Below, piece after piece: positions 24,084 through 35,785 of a stretch of DNA of 64,000 nt. The translations under genes were made by a program, and so were the position numbers. This stretch comes from Cryptomeria japonica. Lineage: Eukaryota; Streptophyta; Pinopsida; Cupressales; Cupressaceae. The stretch is from NCBI RefSeq assembly GCF_030272615.1, contig NC_081415.1:371485809-371549808 (forward strand), given 5' to 3'. Position 1 is the stretch's first letter; every line of letters begins with the position of its first letter. A model generated the notes under the pieces. That model saw only the letters and a list, made by a program, of their open reading frames with translations, did not search any database and had not been told where the DNA came from.

Positions 24084-24554
24084 ATGATGAAGAGGGAAGG
24101 TCCTAAGTTCAATAGAGATAACTTCAAAATATGGAAGGACATAATGAAGATTTATATCAAGAGTTTGGGTGCTCAACACTAGAGCTATGTTGAGAATGCC
24201 TATGTAATCCCCACTGGCACTCTAATCAATGATCAAAAAAGAGAGATTCAAGAAAATGGGCAAGTCATGGAATCCCTTATTAGCAGTCTGTCCGATATTG
24301 AGTTCATTGATGTACAAGGTAAGGACACTCCTAAGGATATATGGGAAACTCTAGAAACCATTTATGGTGGTGATAAGCATGTCAAGCAAGCTAAGGAAGA
24401 GATCCTTAGAGGAAAATTTGAAGACATGAGGATGGTTGAAGGAGAGACCATTCAACAATATGGCATAAGGATCAAGACTGTGGTTGGAGATATCAAGAGC
24501 ACTGGTGGAACAATTGATGATGCCACCATTGTCAGTAAAGTTTTGAGATCATTG
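24084..24554 (+). pseudogene. Element B gag, first part
   Basis: The frame MMKREGPKFNRDNFKIWKD is a Copia gag start. After one TAG (GAQH stop SYVEN) it runs through DIWETLETIYGGD, VKQAKEEILRGKFEDMRM and IQQYGIRIKTVVGDI, typical of the UBN2-type capsid. Element C interrupts it at 24555 after SKVLRSL. The gag continues at 31393. Confidence 0.9.
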
Positions 24555-25605
24555 TGTAGGTCCCGGGGACAACTGAGAGGGGGGGGTGAATTAGTTGTCC
24601 AATAAATTCAAACCAAAATCTTATTAACCAACTTAATGCTTAATATCGGTAAGATAGTTAAGTGTGTCGGTAAACAGTGTTAACAAGAAATGATGTACCG
24701 GTAAGAATTAATGCATGAAACATAAGCACAAAGTCAACCATAACACATGACACAAATATTTGTACGTGGAAACCCTGTAAGGGGAAAAACCACGGTGGGA
24801 AACCTTACCCACAATCAGATGATACTACTACAGATAGTAAGTGTACAAGAGGGGTCTGCACATGCAGAAAGGCCAACAGCCTAGAGCTCACTACTCAAAC
24901 AAAAATGGGAGTCACACTGACTACAATTGGATGGTTAAATCCAATGAGAATGTACTGCACAAAATAGCATCTTCATATGCTGGATTCAGTACCGGTGTAA
25001 TGCTGATATGCTTCTACAAAAACCTAGCTTCACCTTCAAATGATGTCTTCGTGTATACCTCTGCTTAATCTCGCATATACCTTCTTACTATTCTTTTCAC
25101 ATTCCACATTTGATCTTACAAATAAGATCTTACATTTATACCATACCCTAAGACCAATTTTAGTAGGTCAGCTCTACAAGATATTACAATAAAACATTTT
25201 ACAAATAATACAATATCCGATGCAATAACCGATTGTACATGTCGGCTTGATGCTTTTATAATAATAATAAATCATCTCCATAGCATGCCATGTTGATCTG
25301 GAAAAGATAAACCTGTCAGTGTAACCCTAGATAACCTAGACCTATTTGTCGATAAAAGCAAATGTGCAAATAAGAATATACCAATGATATTACTTCAGGG
25401 AAAAGTGTCCAAATGATCTCTTCAACATTACCAAGTGTCTTCCATGTCATTGCAGGTACCGGTGAACATTATATCCTGCCGATTAACCATATATCGATGA
25501 TTGTTGAACAGTTTACTGATTGCCGGTGAATGTTGTTGGATCTCCAAAGTAGGCGTATTTAGCAGGTGTTGACATCAATGACAAAACCATACCAAAATAC
25601 CAACA
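24555..25605 (-). mobile_element. 3' LTR of element C
   Basis: 1051 bp. It differs from the 5' LTR by scattered transitions, several at CG sites. It contains the CCACGGTGGG and GGAAACCC module (24764-24811) that is also in B, D and J. Confidence 0.93.
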
Positions 25606-25606
25606 A

Positions 25607-25619
25607 CCTCCCCCTTTGG
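25607..25619 (-). promoter_or_regulatory. Polypurine tract of C
   Basis: On the minus strand, CCAAAGGGGGAGG precedes the 3' LTR by one base. Confidence 0.85.
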
Positions 25620-25803
25620 CATTGATGGCAACACAAGATGGAAAAACCATCAAAGTGCCAAAATAGAAATGCCAAGTACAAAAACCAATTCTCCCCCTGG
25701 GAGTAATATGTGTTTATACAAAGATTTATTTACAATACCAATCTCTCCTCAAAAAGATAATGCATTTTTCATATATTTTTCCTTAATGTTTTTCCATATA
25801 TCT

Positions 25804-25814
25804 CTCCCCCTTTG
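25804..25814 (-). promoter_or_regulatory. Second polypurine-like copy in C
   Basis: The minus strand reads CAAAGGGGGAG in a context (GATGTCAAAGGGGGAG) that repeats that of the main tract, 197 bp upstream in element sense. B has the same arrangement. Confidence 0.6.
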
Positions 25815-25971
25815 ACATCAAATGCCAAAGTCACAAAAGGTTCAAGTTCATACAAAATACCAACCAATTCAATATACCAACGTCTCCCCCTGACAAGTAG
25901 CTTCCTCATCAAATACCGGAATAAAAGATTTGTCCATTTAATTATGCCGGTTGATGACAATCATCAACTGT

Positions 25972-27558
25972 CTAAGTCTCTACCAGTAGAGGTAAGACTC
26001 CGAGCTGATCTCTGAGATACTCAAAAGTTTCCTTAGGCAAAGGTTTTGTAAAAATATCTGCAAGTTGTTCTTTAGTATTCACATAAACTAGTTTTATTTC
26101 CTTTTCTTCAACTTTTTCCCTTAGAAAATTCAGTTTGATAGAAACATGTTTTGTTTTAGAATGTAATACTGGATTCTTAGATATATCAATTGCTGCAGTG
26201 TTATCAAAATATATAGTAATAGGTTCCTTGCATTTTACCTTTATGTCTTTCAACATTTGCTTAAGCCAAAGTACCTGTGTACAGTTTGTTGCTGCTGCAT
26301 CATATTCTAATTTTGTTGTTGATAAAGATGTACAACTCTATTTCTTACTTAACCAAGAAACTAATCTCCTTCCAAGAAAGAATGCTCCTCCAGTGGTGCT
26401 CTTTCTATCATCCACATCTCCTACCCAATTTGCATTTGTGTATGCATATAGATCAAAATTTTCATCTTTAGGATACCATAATCCAAGATTTGTTGTGCCT
26501 TGTAAGTACCAGAAAATCCTTTTTATTGTTGATTCATGATTTTCCTTGGGATTACTCTGAAATCTAGAAACTATACATACTGCATTCATAATATCAGGTC
26601 TGGTTTGTGTCAAATACAGTAAACCTCCTATCATAGATTTGTATCTAGTTGGATTGACAAGTGTAGATTCATCCCTTTGAGATAATTTGTCATTTGTAGT
26701 CATAGGTGTGCTTACCGGTTTAGAGTTCTCCATCCCAAATTTCTTGAGTAGTTCTTTCAAGTACTTAGATTGACTCAAAAATATGCCTTTATCAGTCTGT
26801 AAAATCTGCAATCCTAAAAAGAATTTTATTTCTCCAATCATAGACATTTCAAATTCATGCTGCATTTTAAGAGAAAATTCTTTGCATAATCCATCTTCTC
26901 CTTCAAAGATTATATCATCAACAAATACTTCCATAATCAAAATGTCATCATTAGTTACTTTGTAATATAAATTGCTATCTGCATTTCCTTTAGTAAAACC
27001 AATTTTTAAAAGATACTTATCCAATCTTGCATACCAGGCTCTTGGAGCTTGTTTTAGTCCATACAGAGCCTTTCTTAATCTGCAAACCATATCATTGTTA
27101 TCTGTCAAAGAAAATCCATCAGGTTTTTCAATATAGATTTCCTCTTCAAGATCTCCATTCAAAAATGCACATTTAATATCCATTTGATAAACTTTGTAAT
27201 CCTTGTGAGCTACAAAGGCCAAGAATAATCTAACTGCCTCAATTTTGGCTACCGGTGCAAAGGTTTCATTGTAATCAACTCCTTCTTTCTAAGAATATCC
27301 CTTACACACTAGTCTTGCTTTATTCCTGACAACCTTGCCATCTTCATTGAGTTTGTTTCTAAATACCGATTTGGTTCCAATTACATTTTTATTTTCAGGC
27401 CAGGGAACTAATGTCCAAGTATTATTTTTCTCAATTTGTCCTAATTCTTCTTCCATAGCTTTAATCCAAAATTTATCTTCACATGCCTCATTGATAGATA
27501 ATGGTTCAATCTGAGAAATAAGACATACTTCTTCATTTGCCAATCTTCCTCTTGTCAT
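25972..27558 (-). pseudogene. Element C reverse transcriptase and RNase H
   Basis: From 27558: a Copia RT start (SINEACEDKFWIKAMEEEL, NTWTLVPWPENKNVIGTK). After a frame break near 27290 come YQMDIKCAFLNGDLEEEIY, LYGLKQAPRAWYARLD and the catalytic FVDDIIFEGED. RNase H follows with YTNANWVGDVDDRKSTTG, cut by a frameshift near 26340, then TIYFDNTAAIDISKNPV and the usual Copia end KEQLADIFTKPLP. It would copy the RNA and remove it. At YTNANW the usual first Asp (D) of RNase H is Asn. Confidence 0.92.
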
Positions 27559-27707
27559 GACTCCTTTAAATTTGCTTCCAATTATCTGATCTTCAGAATG
27601 ATTCAGTCTTACATACTGGGGTGTCTTGGTCTGTTGTTGTTCTTCAATTACTATGGTATCTTCTGATGATACCGGAGTAACTGGATCATCATTTTGTACT
27701 GGTGGAT

Positions 27708-28745
27708 TTACTGTGGTTCATTTTTCATAATTTCTGTTACTGGTTCAGAGTCTATATACCTTGAAGTTCCTCTGAATTGTTCATCAATCTTTACAATTGT
27801 ACTCTCAACAATTTTCTGTAATCTTTTATTAAAGCATCTATAAGCTGTACTCTTAGATGAATAACCAAGAAATATTCCTTCATCACTTCTAGGATCAAAC
27901 TTGCCAATATACTCATCTCTTCTAATATAACATTTACTTCCAAAAATTCTGAAATACTTAAGAGTAGGAGTATTACCAAACCATAGTTCATGAGGGGTCT
28001 TACCGGTTTCACCTTTGATGTGAACTTTGTTGAATGTATAGACAGTAGTGCTTACTGCCTCTCTCCAGTACACATGTGGTAGATTTGCTTCTGATAACAT
28101 ACTTCTTGTTGCATCCAAGGTAGTTCTATTTTTCCTTTCAACAACTCCATTCTGTTGTGGTGTCCGAGGTGCTGATAACTGTCTTTTGATTCCATTTACT
28201 TCACAGAATGTATTAAAATCTCTAGATATGAATTCCCTTCCTTGATTTGATCTTAAACATTTAATTTTCTTACCGGTTTCATTTTCAACCATTGCTTTGA
28301 ATAGTTTGAACTTCCCAAGTGCTTCTGATTTTTCCCTGAGAAAAGTAACCCAACACATTCTAGAATAATCATCAATAATTAGCATGAAATATCTATCACC
28401 TTGTAAGCTTTTAGTTCTAGCCAGACCACATAAATCAGTGTGAATTAAATCAAGAGCATTATTGGATTTTTCTGGAATACTTTTGAAACTAGTTCTAACT
28501 TGTTTTCCAAATTGACATTCCTTGCAAATTGTATTATGAGGTTTCATAATTTTAGGTAGATCTCTAACTACCTTAGAAGTACTGATTTTTACCATGCAAT
28601 CAAAATTTACATGACATAGTCTTTTATGCCATAGCCAACTTTCATCTATATGTGCAATTAAGCATGCCTTTTCACTGTTATTCAAATGAAAGATATTACC
28701 TCTAGTCTGATTACCGGTTGCAATTTCCAAACCAGTTCTATTCAT
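27708..28745 (-). pseudogene. Element C integrase
   Basis: One 345-codon open frame. It has the HHCC domain (WLWHKRLCHVNFDCM, CKECQFGKQ), LIHTDLCGLARTKS with the first catalytic Asp, and QQNGVVERKNRT with the Glu. The second Asp motif, usually SDQGGEF, reads SNQGREF, so D is N and G is R, both G-to-A changes. Its length and openness are remarkable, but the active site is lost. The C-terminal part has FGSKCYIRRDE and GIFLGYSSKSTAYR. Confidence 0.92.
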
Positions 28746-28787
28746 GATTTTGCATTTTGCATTTTTAAATTGTAACTAAAAACCTTT

Positions 28788-30282
28788 CTAAACTAATTGA
28801 CCAACACTTAAAAGATTATTTTTTAATCCTTCAACATAGTAAACATTGTCAGTGTTATGTTTACCATCAAGAGATATTGAACCCTTACCTTTGATTGAAC
28901 AAGCTTTGTCATCTCCGAATCTTACTAAACCTCCATTGTATTCTTGAGAGTTCAAGAATTTGCCTTTGTCTCCAGTCATGTGATGTGAGCATCCTGAGTC
29001 AATAATCCATTCATCCTTTGATTCAACTTTAGCTTCTAGGGCTTGTTCTACTGGTTGATCTTCAGTTATAGCAACAAAGACCCATCCGTTGTCTGCTGGA
29101 TCCTCACCAGAATCATCAGTCACACCTTCATCAGCAATGTAACAATATTTGTCTTTGTTCTTCTTAAATCTGTATCTCTGATATTCAGGATTAGGCTTGT
29201 ATGTCCTTCTAGCTTCTTCTCTTAGTCTAGCATGTCTATCAGGGCATCTTGAAGCCATATGATGAATCTTATTGCAGTTAAAACATTTAAAGGGTGTTTT
29301 ACCTTCATACTTACTTCCTATTGGACCTTTAGGCATTTTCCTTGCAAATGGTGCTTTAAGTTCTTCAAGTTCTTCAAGTTCTTCTAGCTTCTTCTCTTAG
29401 TCTAGCATGTCTATCAGGGCATCTTGAAGCCATATGACCAATCTTATTGCAATTGAAACATTTAAAGGGTGCTTTACCTTCATACTTACTTCCAATTGGA
29501 CCTTTTGGCATTTTTCTTGCAAATAGTGCTTCAAGTTCTTCAAGTTCTTCATTCTCTTTCCTGGTTTCTTCAAGTTCTCTTGCATAAAAGACTCTCTAGT
29601 CTGATTTGTCAAAAGATGGAGCAAATGATGTTGATGCTTTGAAGGCCAAATCAGTTTTTATAGTAGCAACAGGACCAAATTCCTCAATTTCAAAAGCTAA
29701 AAGTTTTCCAATCAATGTATCCCTAGTTACTGATGTATTAGGCATTGTTCTCAACTCATTAATAGCAGTAACCTTCATTTTATATGCCGGTGGCAAACCT
29801 CTTGAGATTTTTTAAACAATCTCATCTTCACTCAAGGTTCCTCCACAACATTTGATACCTAAAACAATCTCATTTACTCTTTCCATAAAAGCAGAAATTC
29901 TTTCATCTTCTTCCATTTTCAGATGTTCATACCCGACTCGGAAGCTTTCAAGTTTTGCAATTTTGACTGTGGAATCCCCTTCATTCAGTGTTTCCAAATG
30001 ATCCCAAATAGCTTTTGCAGTAGATCTATCTGATAATCCCATGATTTGTTGATCTAATAATGCGCTCAAAAGTGCTTCTCTTGCTTTGCAATCATTTTCT
30101 TCATCTTTACCTAAAGTAATAGGAGCAGGCTGACCAGCTACAGCAGTAGTATAACCATTCTTAGTAACTTCCCAGATGTCTTTACCAATGCAATTTAGAT
30201 GTGTCTCCATTCTGATTTTCCATATTCCATAGTTGGTTCCATCAAGTTTAGGACTATCCTTTCTGAAATAATTAGTAGACAT
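28788..30282 (-). pseudogene. Element C gag and protease
   Basis: Start MSTNYFRKDSPKLDGTNYGI, 55 bp inside the LTR. The capsid part (NCIGKDIWEVTK, ERISAFMERVNEIVL) runs to an in-frame TAA at 29812 and then to a TAG after FDKSD at 29596. A 175-bp duplication next changes the frame and doubles the zinc knuckle (CFNCNKIGHMASRC and CFNCNKIHHMASRC). The protease WIIDSGCSHHMTGDKGKF is intact in the frame 29336-28788, which ends LLSVGQLV stop. Confidence 0.9.
29216..29565 (-). repeat. 175-bp tandem duplication of the zinc-knuckle segment
   Basis: 29216-29390 and 29391-29565 are direct copies with about nine differences. The period of 175 is not a multiple of three, so it shifts the frame. The copy nearest the protease has KIHHMAS for KIGHMAS. 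Confidence 0.9.
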
Positions 30283-30322
30283 TGGATCTCCTCAAGTTGT
30301 TAAACTTAAAAAAAGAGGACTA

Positions 30323-30337
30323 GGCTCTGATACCAAT
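30323..30337 (-). promoter_or_regulatory. tRNA-Met primer binding site of C
   Basis: The minus strand reads ATTGGTATCAGAGCC directly after the 5' LTR. Confidence 0.92.
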
Positions 30338-31387
30338 TGTAGGTCCTGGGGACAACTGAGAGGGGGGGTGAATTAGTTGTCCAATAAATTCAAACCAAAA
30401 TCTTATTAACCAACTTAATGCTTAATACCGGTAAGACAGTTAAGTGTGCCGGTAAATAGTGTTAACAGGAAATGATGTACCGGTAAGAATTAATGCATGA
30501 AACATAAGCACAAAGTCAACCATAACACATGACACAAATATTTGTACGTGGAAACCCTGTAAGGGGAAAAACCATGGTGGGAAACCTTACCCACAATTAG
30601 ATGATACTACTGCAGATAGTAAGTGTACAAGAGGGGTCTGCACATGCAGAAAGGCCAATAGCCTAGAGCTCACTGCTCAAACACAAATGGGAGTCACACT
30701 GACTATAGTTGGATGGTTAAATCCAATGAGAATGTACTGCACAAAATAGCATCTTCATATGCTGGATTCAGTACCGGTGTAATGCTGATATGCTTCTACA
30801 AAAACCTAGCTTCACCTTCAAATGATGTCTTCGTGTATACCTCTGCTTAATCTCGCATATACCTTCTTACTATTCTTTTCGCATTCCACATTTGATCTTA
30901 CAAATAAGATCTTACATTTATACCATACCTTAAGACCAATTTTAGTAGGTCGGCTCTAGAAGATATTACAATAAAACATTTTACAAATAATACAATATCC
31001 GATGCAATAACTGATTGAACATGTCAGCTTAATGCTTTTATAATAATAATAAATCATCTCCATAGCGTGCCATGCTGATCTAGAAAAGATAAACCTGCCG
31101 GTGTAACCCTAGATAACCTGGACCTATTTGCTAGTAAAAGCAAATATGCAAATAAGAATATACCAATGATATTACTTCAAGGAAAAGTGTCCACATGATG
31201 TCTTCGACATTACCGAGTGTCTTCCATGTCATTGCAGGTACCAGTGAACATTATATCCTACCGAATAACCATATACCGGTGATTGTTGAACAGTTTACTG
31301 ATTGTTGGTGAATGTTGCTAGATCTCCAAAGTAGGCGTATTTAGCAGGTGTTGACATCAATGACAAAACCATACCAAAATACCAACA
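30338..31387 (-). mobile_element. 5' LTR of element C
   Basis: 1050 bp, TG...CA on the minus strand. Its outer edge at 31387 is followed by TSD CATTG. Confidence 0.93.
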
Positions 31388-31392
31388 CATTG

Positions 31393-32057
31393 TTACCAGT
31401 CTATGCAATCAGAGTTGCTGCTATTCAGGAGCTAAGTCTATCGGCAAAACCAAGGTATCCTTAGACTCTATCATTGCAAAGTTGACTGCATATGAGTTGA
31501 ATAGCTAGGATGGCAGTGTTCAATAGACTGACTCAGCCTTTAGAACATCTACTGCACCAATCAGAAAAGGAAAAGAAGTAAGTACCAGTTATGAATCCAA
31601 GCAATGTAGAGATATGGATGATGAAGAGATTCTTTGCCAAGAGACTTCCAAAAAGCACCGGAAAATACAAAGGTAAGCTTCCTTTAAAATATTTTTCCTG
31701 CAATAAGATAGGACATATAGTTGTTAACTATCCTAACAATGACAATAAGGATAAACTAAAGAGGTTTAGAAAGTATAAAGGAGGAGGTAGGAGAAATTGT
31801 CTTGTTGCGGTGGATGAAGGTGTTACTAATGAAGAATCTGAGGATGAAGAGAATGAAGACATAGTGTTTGTAGCTATAAAGGAAGAAGTGTCTGACAAGA
31901 AAGCCCTTGTCTCTCACATTGACAACTTTAATGAGTGGATTATTGATAGTGGGTGTTCTCACAACATGACTGGTGACCAGAGAAAGTTTCTGTCTCTGGA
32001 AGAATATGATGGAGGTGTTGTTCGGTTTGGCAACAATGCACCATGCTTGGTGAAAGG
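31393..32057 (+). pseudogene. Element B gag second part and protease
   Basis: After the C insertion the frame resumes with LPVYAIRVAAIQELS and IIAKLTAYELN. A frameshift near 31600 leads to 31591-32057. The zinc knuckle reads YFSCNKIGHIVVNYP: the first and last Cys of CCHC are Tyr (TGY to TAY). The protease site WIIDSGCSHNMTGD is intact. Element F interrupts it after NNAPCLVKG. The coding sequence resumes at 45979. Confidence 0.9.
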
Positions 32058-33167
32058 TGTAGACACTTAAAAATAATTATTTTAATTATTTTTAATTCCT
32101 CGCATAATTAATTAATTAATTATGTTAATTTAAATTCCTCTCAATATTAATTAAATATAATTAATATTGTCACTATAGCATATGATTGATTTATTTAATA
32201 AATCAATCCCTTTCTTTATTCTTCTAAAAAAATCAAATCCTCACAAATCTTCCTCTTAGCTAATTAATTTCAATTAATTAGTTAACCTACATGATTTCTA
32301 CAAATCATCTTCTTAATTCATTCTTCTAGAAACTCCCTAAACTCATTTAACATTATTCTTCTAATTTTTTATTCCCTCCACTCATTCTCTCTCCTAGTCA
32401 AATTCTCCTACAAATATTAATCCCACCTAACATTTCCTCTAATCTTCCTCCTAATGAGTCATTAATGGTTAATCATCATGATTAGCCACAAAGTCAACTC
32501 TTTGTCCTTTTCATCCAACCATTAGCTTTAAATGCTCTTTTCCTAGGTGAATGTAAGATTTTTGAAATCACACATTCCTCTAGGCATCCCCTCTCCCAAG
32601 GAATTTTTAATTCCTTTTTATTCCTCCAATCCCCATTATATCCTTTTTTGGAGAATTTTTAATTCCTCCAATGCATCTTGTGGAGTGTGGAGATACGAAA
32701 TGCCTTTAAGGCATAATTCTTGGTCTCCACACCCTCTCTTGGACCTTGTGTGAGTTCACAAGTAAATCTTAGCCCTTCATCTTGAATTCATCCTAGCCAT
32801 TCGTTTTCCTCTCCTCTTCCTATAAAATAGGGCTCCATCCCTTCATTGAAAACATCTTGAAATCCAGTAAGTTTATGCTGTCCTTTTGAGCCCAGGAAAT
32901 CATCTTGGCAACTTGATCATCTCATCCTTATCATTTTTCAAATCCATTCCATTTGTGCACAACATTGGAGAGCCATCCACATCTAGCAATCAAAGGAGCA
33001 CATCAAGTGGAGCATTATCAAGAGGTGTCTTCAATTCATCAAGCTCAATCTGAAGGAGAAGGTAAAATAGCAAGGTGAAATGGTCTTTTAATGATATTTT
33101 AGCATTCTGCATGTTTATTTCGTTATGTTTTGATCATTTGACCTTCAAATCTGTTTTCCCCTCTTCA
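32058..33167 (+). mobile_element. 5' LTR of element F
   Basis: It starts TGTAGACACTTAAAAATAA and ends TTTCCCCTCTTCA. AT-rich palindromic TTAATTAATT tracts fill the first 250 bp. A TATA box is at 32821. Confidence 0.95.
32821..32830 (+). promoter_or_regulatory. TATA box in F 5' LTR
   Basis: TATAAAATAG in the context TCTTCCTATAAAATAGGGCTCC. It is identical in the 3' LTR at 45627-45636. Confidence 0.7.
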
Positions 33168-33170
33168 TTT

Positions 33171-33190
33171 TGGCATGCCTGGTGGGACCC
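33171..33190 (+). promoter_or_regulatory. Putative primer binding region of F
   Basis: TGGCATGCCTGGTGGGACCC lies three bases inside the LTR. GGTGGGACCCACGT resembles the A-element site. The tRNA is not assigned. Confidence 0.4.
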
Positions 33191-35785
33191 ACGTCCCTAA
33201 GAACTAATGTTTTTTTTTAGGTTTTTGTGAGTTGTGAGACGCAGGTTCCAGAATAGCGGCTCTGTATTTCTGCGCAACAACTTCTTTTCTGTTTCTGTTG
33301 CGTTTTTGTTTCTGTTCTTTTTCTGTTTCTGTTTCTGTTTTAGCACGATAGCCCTGCAATTAGCGCGAGCATTTTTGTGGGAATTTGAATTCCTGTTATC
33401 CGACCTGTTATTTGCTATGTTATCTGCTCTGTTTAATTATAATCTGTGTGAAAGTAGGAGAGTATGCTCTTGTCTATATAGACAATCAGAAATCCAGACC
33501 TTTCACTTTTCTATTATGTTTAGCACGACTGTATGCTCTGACCGCAAGAAAGTGTGAAAATAGGAGAGTATGCTCTTGTCTATCTAGACAATCAGAAATC
33601 CAAACCTTTGACACTTTTCTATCTGTTTAGTGCTACTGTCTGCTCTGTTAATCTGTCTGAAATTTTTAGGCGCTTACTATAGTCTGCATTTTTTTATTAT
33701 TATTATTTTTCATTTCCTGTTATCTGCTCTGTTTAAATATAATCTATCTGACTGCAGGAAAGTGTGAAAGTAGGAGATTATGCTCTTGTCTATCTAGACA
33801 ATCAGAAATCCGGACCTTTGACATTTTTTTATTCTATTAAATTTAGGGTTTCTGCTCTGTTAAATCTAGGGTTTATGTCTGCTCTGTTAAATCTAAGGTT
33901 TAAAAAAAAAATTCCATTTTTTTGCCATATCTTCTTTATCTTGACTCCATTTTCCTCCAAACTCCACCAGATTCTCCGCATTGCCATTTTCCACATTTTC
34001 TTCCTTGGGGGCCTTATTCCAAAAATCCACTTTTTGAAGCCTAAATCCCATATTTCTCTATTTTTAGGGTTTGCCATAACTTCTTCCCCTTTTATCCAAT
34101 AACCTCCAAATTTTTCCCATATTATTCATCTCCAACTTTTGCTTCTTTGCCCCTCTTTGACAAATTTTCCCATTCCTTCATCTCTCCTCCAAAATCCCCA
34201 TTTTTCGCTTGCCTATCCCTTGGAAAGTGGCAAAAACCTAGTCAAACCCCATTTACCCATCAAAGCTTTCTTCAAATCCACATTTGTCATCAGTAAAAAA
34301 GTTTTTATTCATGTTTTTCTATTCATTCCCAAAAAATCAAAAAAATTAATATTTTTGTCATTTTGTTGTTTTTTGAAGGACGCTTGTTGAAGACTATTTT
34401 TCCAAACTAATCAAATTGTTTTGCAGGACGCTTGTTGAAGACTCCATTTTTTTCAAACTACTAATCAAGTTGTTTTGTAGGATGCTTGTTGAAGACTCCA
34501 TTTTTCAAAACTACTAATCAAGTTGTTTTGCAGGTTGCCTAGTTTATTCAACCAAATCTTGTGCATTTATTTAAACTAGGCACCTAGATATTAATTAAAA
34601 TGGAATGAACCATTGTCTTATGTGTCTTTAAGAAAAGTGTAAAGGTAGGAAAGTATGCTCTTGTCTTACAAGACGATCAGAAATTCAGACCCTCCAACCT
34701 TTTCTTGTTTGATTGTGTGTTTACCTCTAGTGGGTCTGCCCTCCCAACTTGCTCTTTGAGAAGGTAAGAGGGGAACGACCCAAGTGAGTACACCCAGACC
34801 TGGGGTTCCCAACTCACTATAATAAATAGGTCATTGACTACGAAAGGGTTAATGGTTGGGGCTATATGAGAGTTCACTCTCACATTGGATGCTTAGTAGG
34901 ATCCTAGAGATCTCAATCACGCTTGCGTGACTACTAAGTTCTTGTTGCTTTGTTGGGCTATAGGCCTCAATTGCGCTTGTGCAACTTTGAAGGGTAGCTC
35001 CTAATGGGAAGAATTACTAAACACCTTGTTCATAGTGGCCAAAAACCTTCTAGTCATTAGTGCAGGAGGTCGGACCTCTGAAGCGGCCCATATTCTTATG
35101 ACCCTTAGTAGAGACACAAAGTTCGCCATGAGGAGTTTTCATGGGAATTGATGTTTGGCTGCCCCGAGAAGTGAGTGTTGTGGAGGGGAGCTAGTGGGGT
35201 CAAGCATCTAAGTGTCCGCTCTGGGTAAGCGTAGATGGGAAACCAATTGGGATTCAATGACTATTGTCCTTGCCAGCCTTAAGAATGTTGTATATGAGCA
35301 TGAGTGTCTTTGATATAATATGCATTTGATCACTGTTTTTGCTTTGTTTGATACATACTTGCCAAGAGTAGACTAAAAACACATCACTATCCCCAAACAC
35401 TTTGCAAAAACATTTGTCAAGACACAAACAATTGTCCGAGTCATTACCCACACAAAGTCCAAAATTGCGTCAAAACTCGTCCGTCCCATTTTTCATAAGC
35501 CTGAAAGAGAAGCTAAGAGTCTGTCATCTCCATCAACATTCAATTTTGTCCTTTGAAACACCAACTATTGTCCAAATCAGGGTGGTCGTATCCCTTCATA
35601 CAACTTGCCATTCGAATCGATCCTTCATGTTCATACCAAAGACAACCTAGTCATCAAATTTCTTCTAAACCATCACTACTATACCTCCTCCATCAATCAT
35701 CCTCAAATTTCCTAAGTCCTTTCATCACAAATTTCTTAAGTCCTTTCATCACAAATATCGTGTATGGTGAACCCAAAAGAAAAAG
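33191..35785 (+). other. Leader of element F with repeated hairpin modules
   Basis: A 2.6-kb noncoding leader. It has four copies of a module of about 70 bp (near 33447, 33551, 33761, 34635), each with a palindrome (TTGTCTATATAGACAA in the first). At 34370-34540 there are three units of about 59 bp, each with GTTGTTTTG(C/T)AG-like and GCTTGTTGAAGACT sequence. The segment 34700-35300 is shared with the A leader. Short ORFs here have no domain support. Confidence 0.65.
34370..34540 (+). repeat. Three 59-bp tandem units in F leader
   Basis: Units share GGA(C/T)GCTTGTTGAAGACT and AATCAA(A/G)TTGTTTTG(C/T)AGG. The TTTTGCAGG ends look like 3' splice sites. Confidence 0.75.

Larger units (their letters stand above)
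24555..31387 (-). mobile_element. Element C: Copia retrotransposon in B gag
   Basis: LTRs at 24555-25605 and 30338-31387 (about 1050 bp each) start, on the minus strand, TGTTGGTATTTTGG and end GACCTACA. TSD CATTG stands at 24550-24554 and 31388-31392. The internal 4.7 kb has gag, protease, integrase, RT and RNase H with several stops and frameshifts. It belongs to the same family as D. Confidence 0.96.

Noticed and set aside
33234-33557. Small ORFs in the F leader
   Set aside because: They are Phe/Cys-rich translations of T-rich leader DNA with repeated modules, and no start context or domain supports them.
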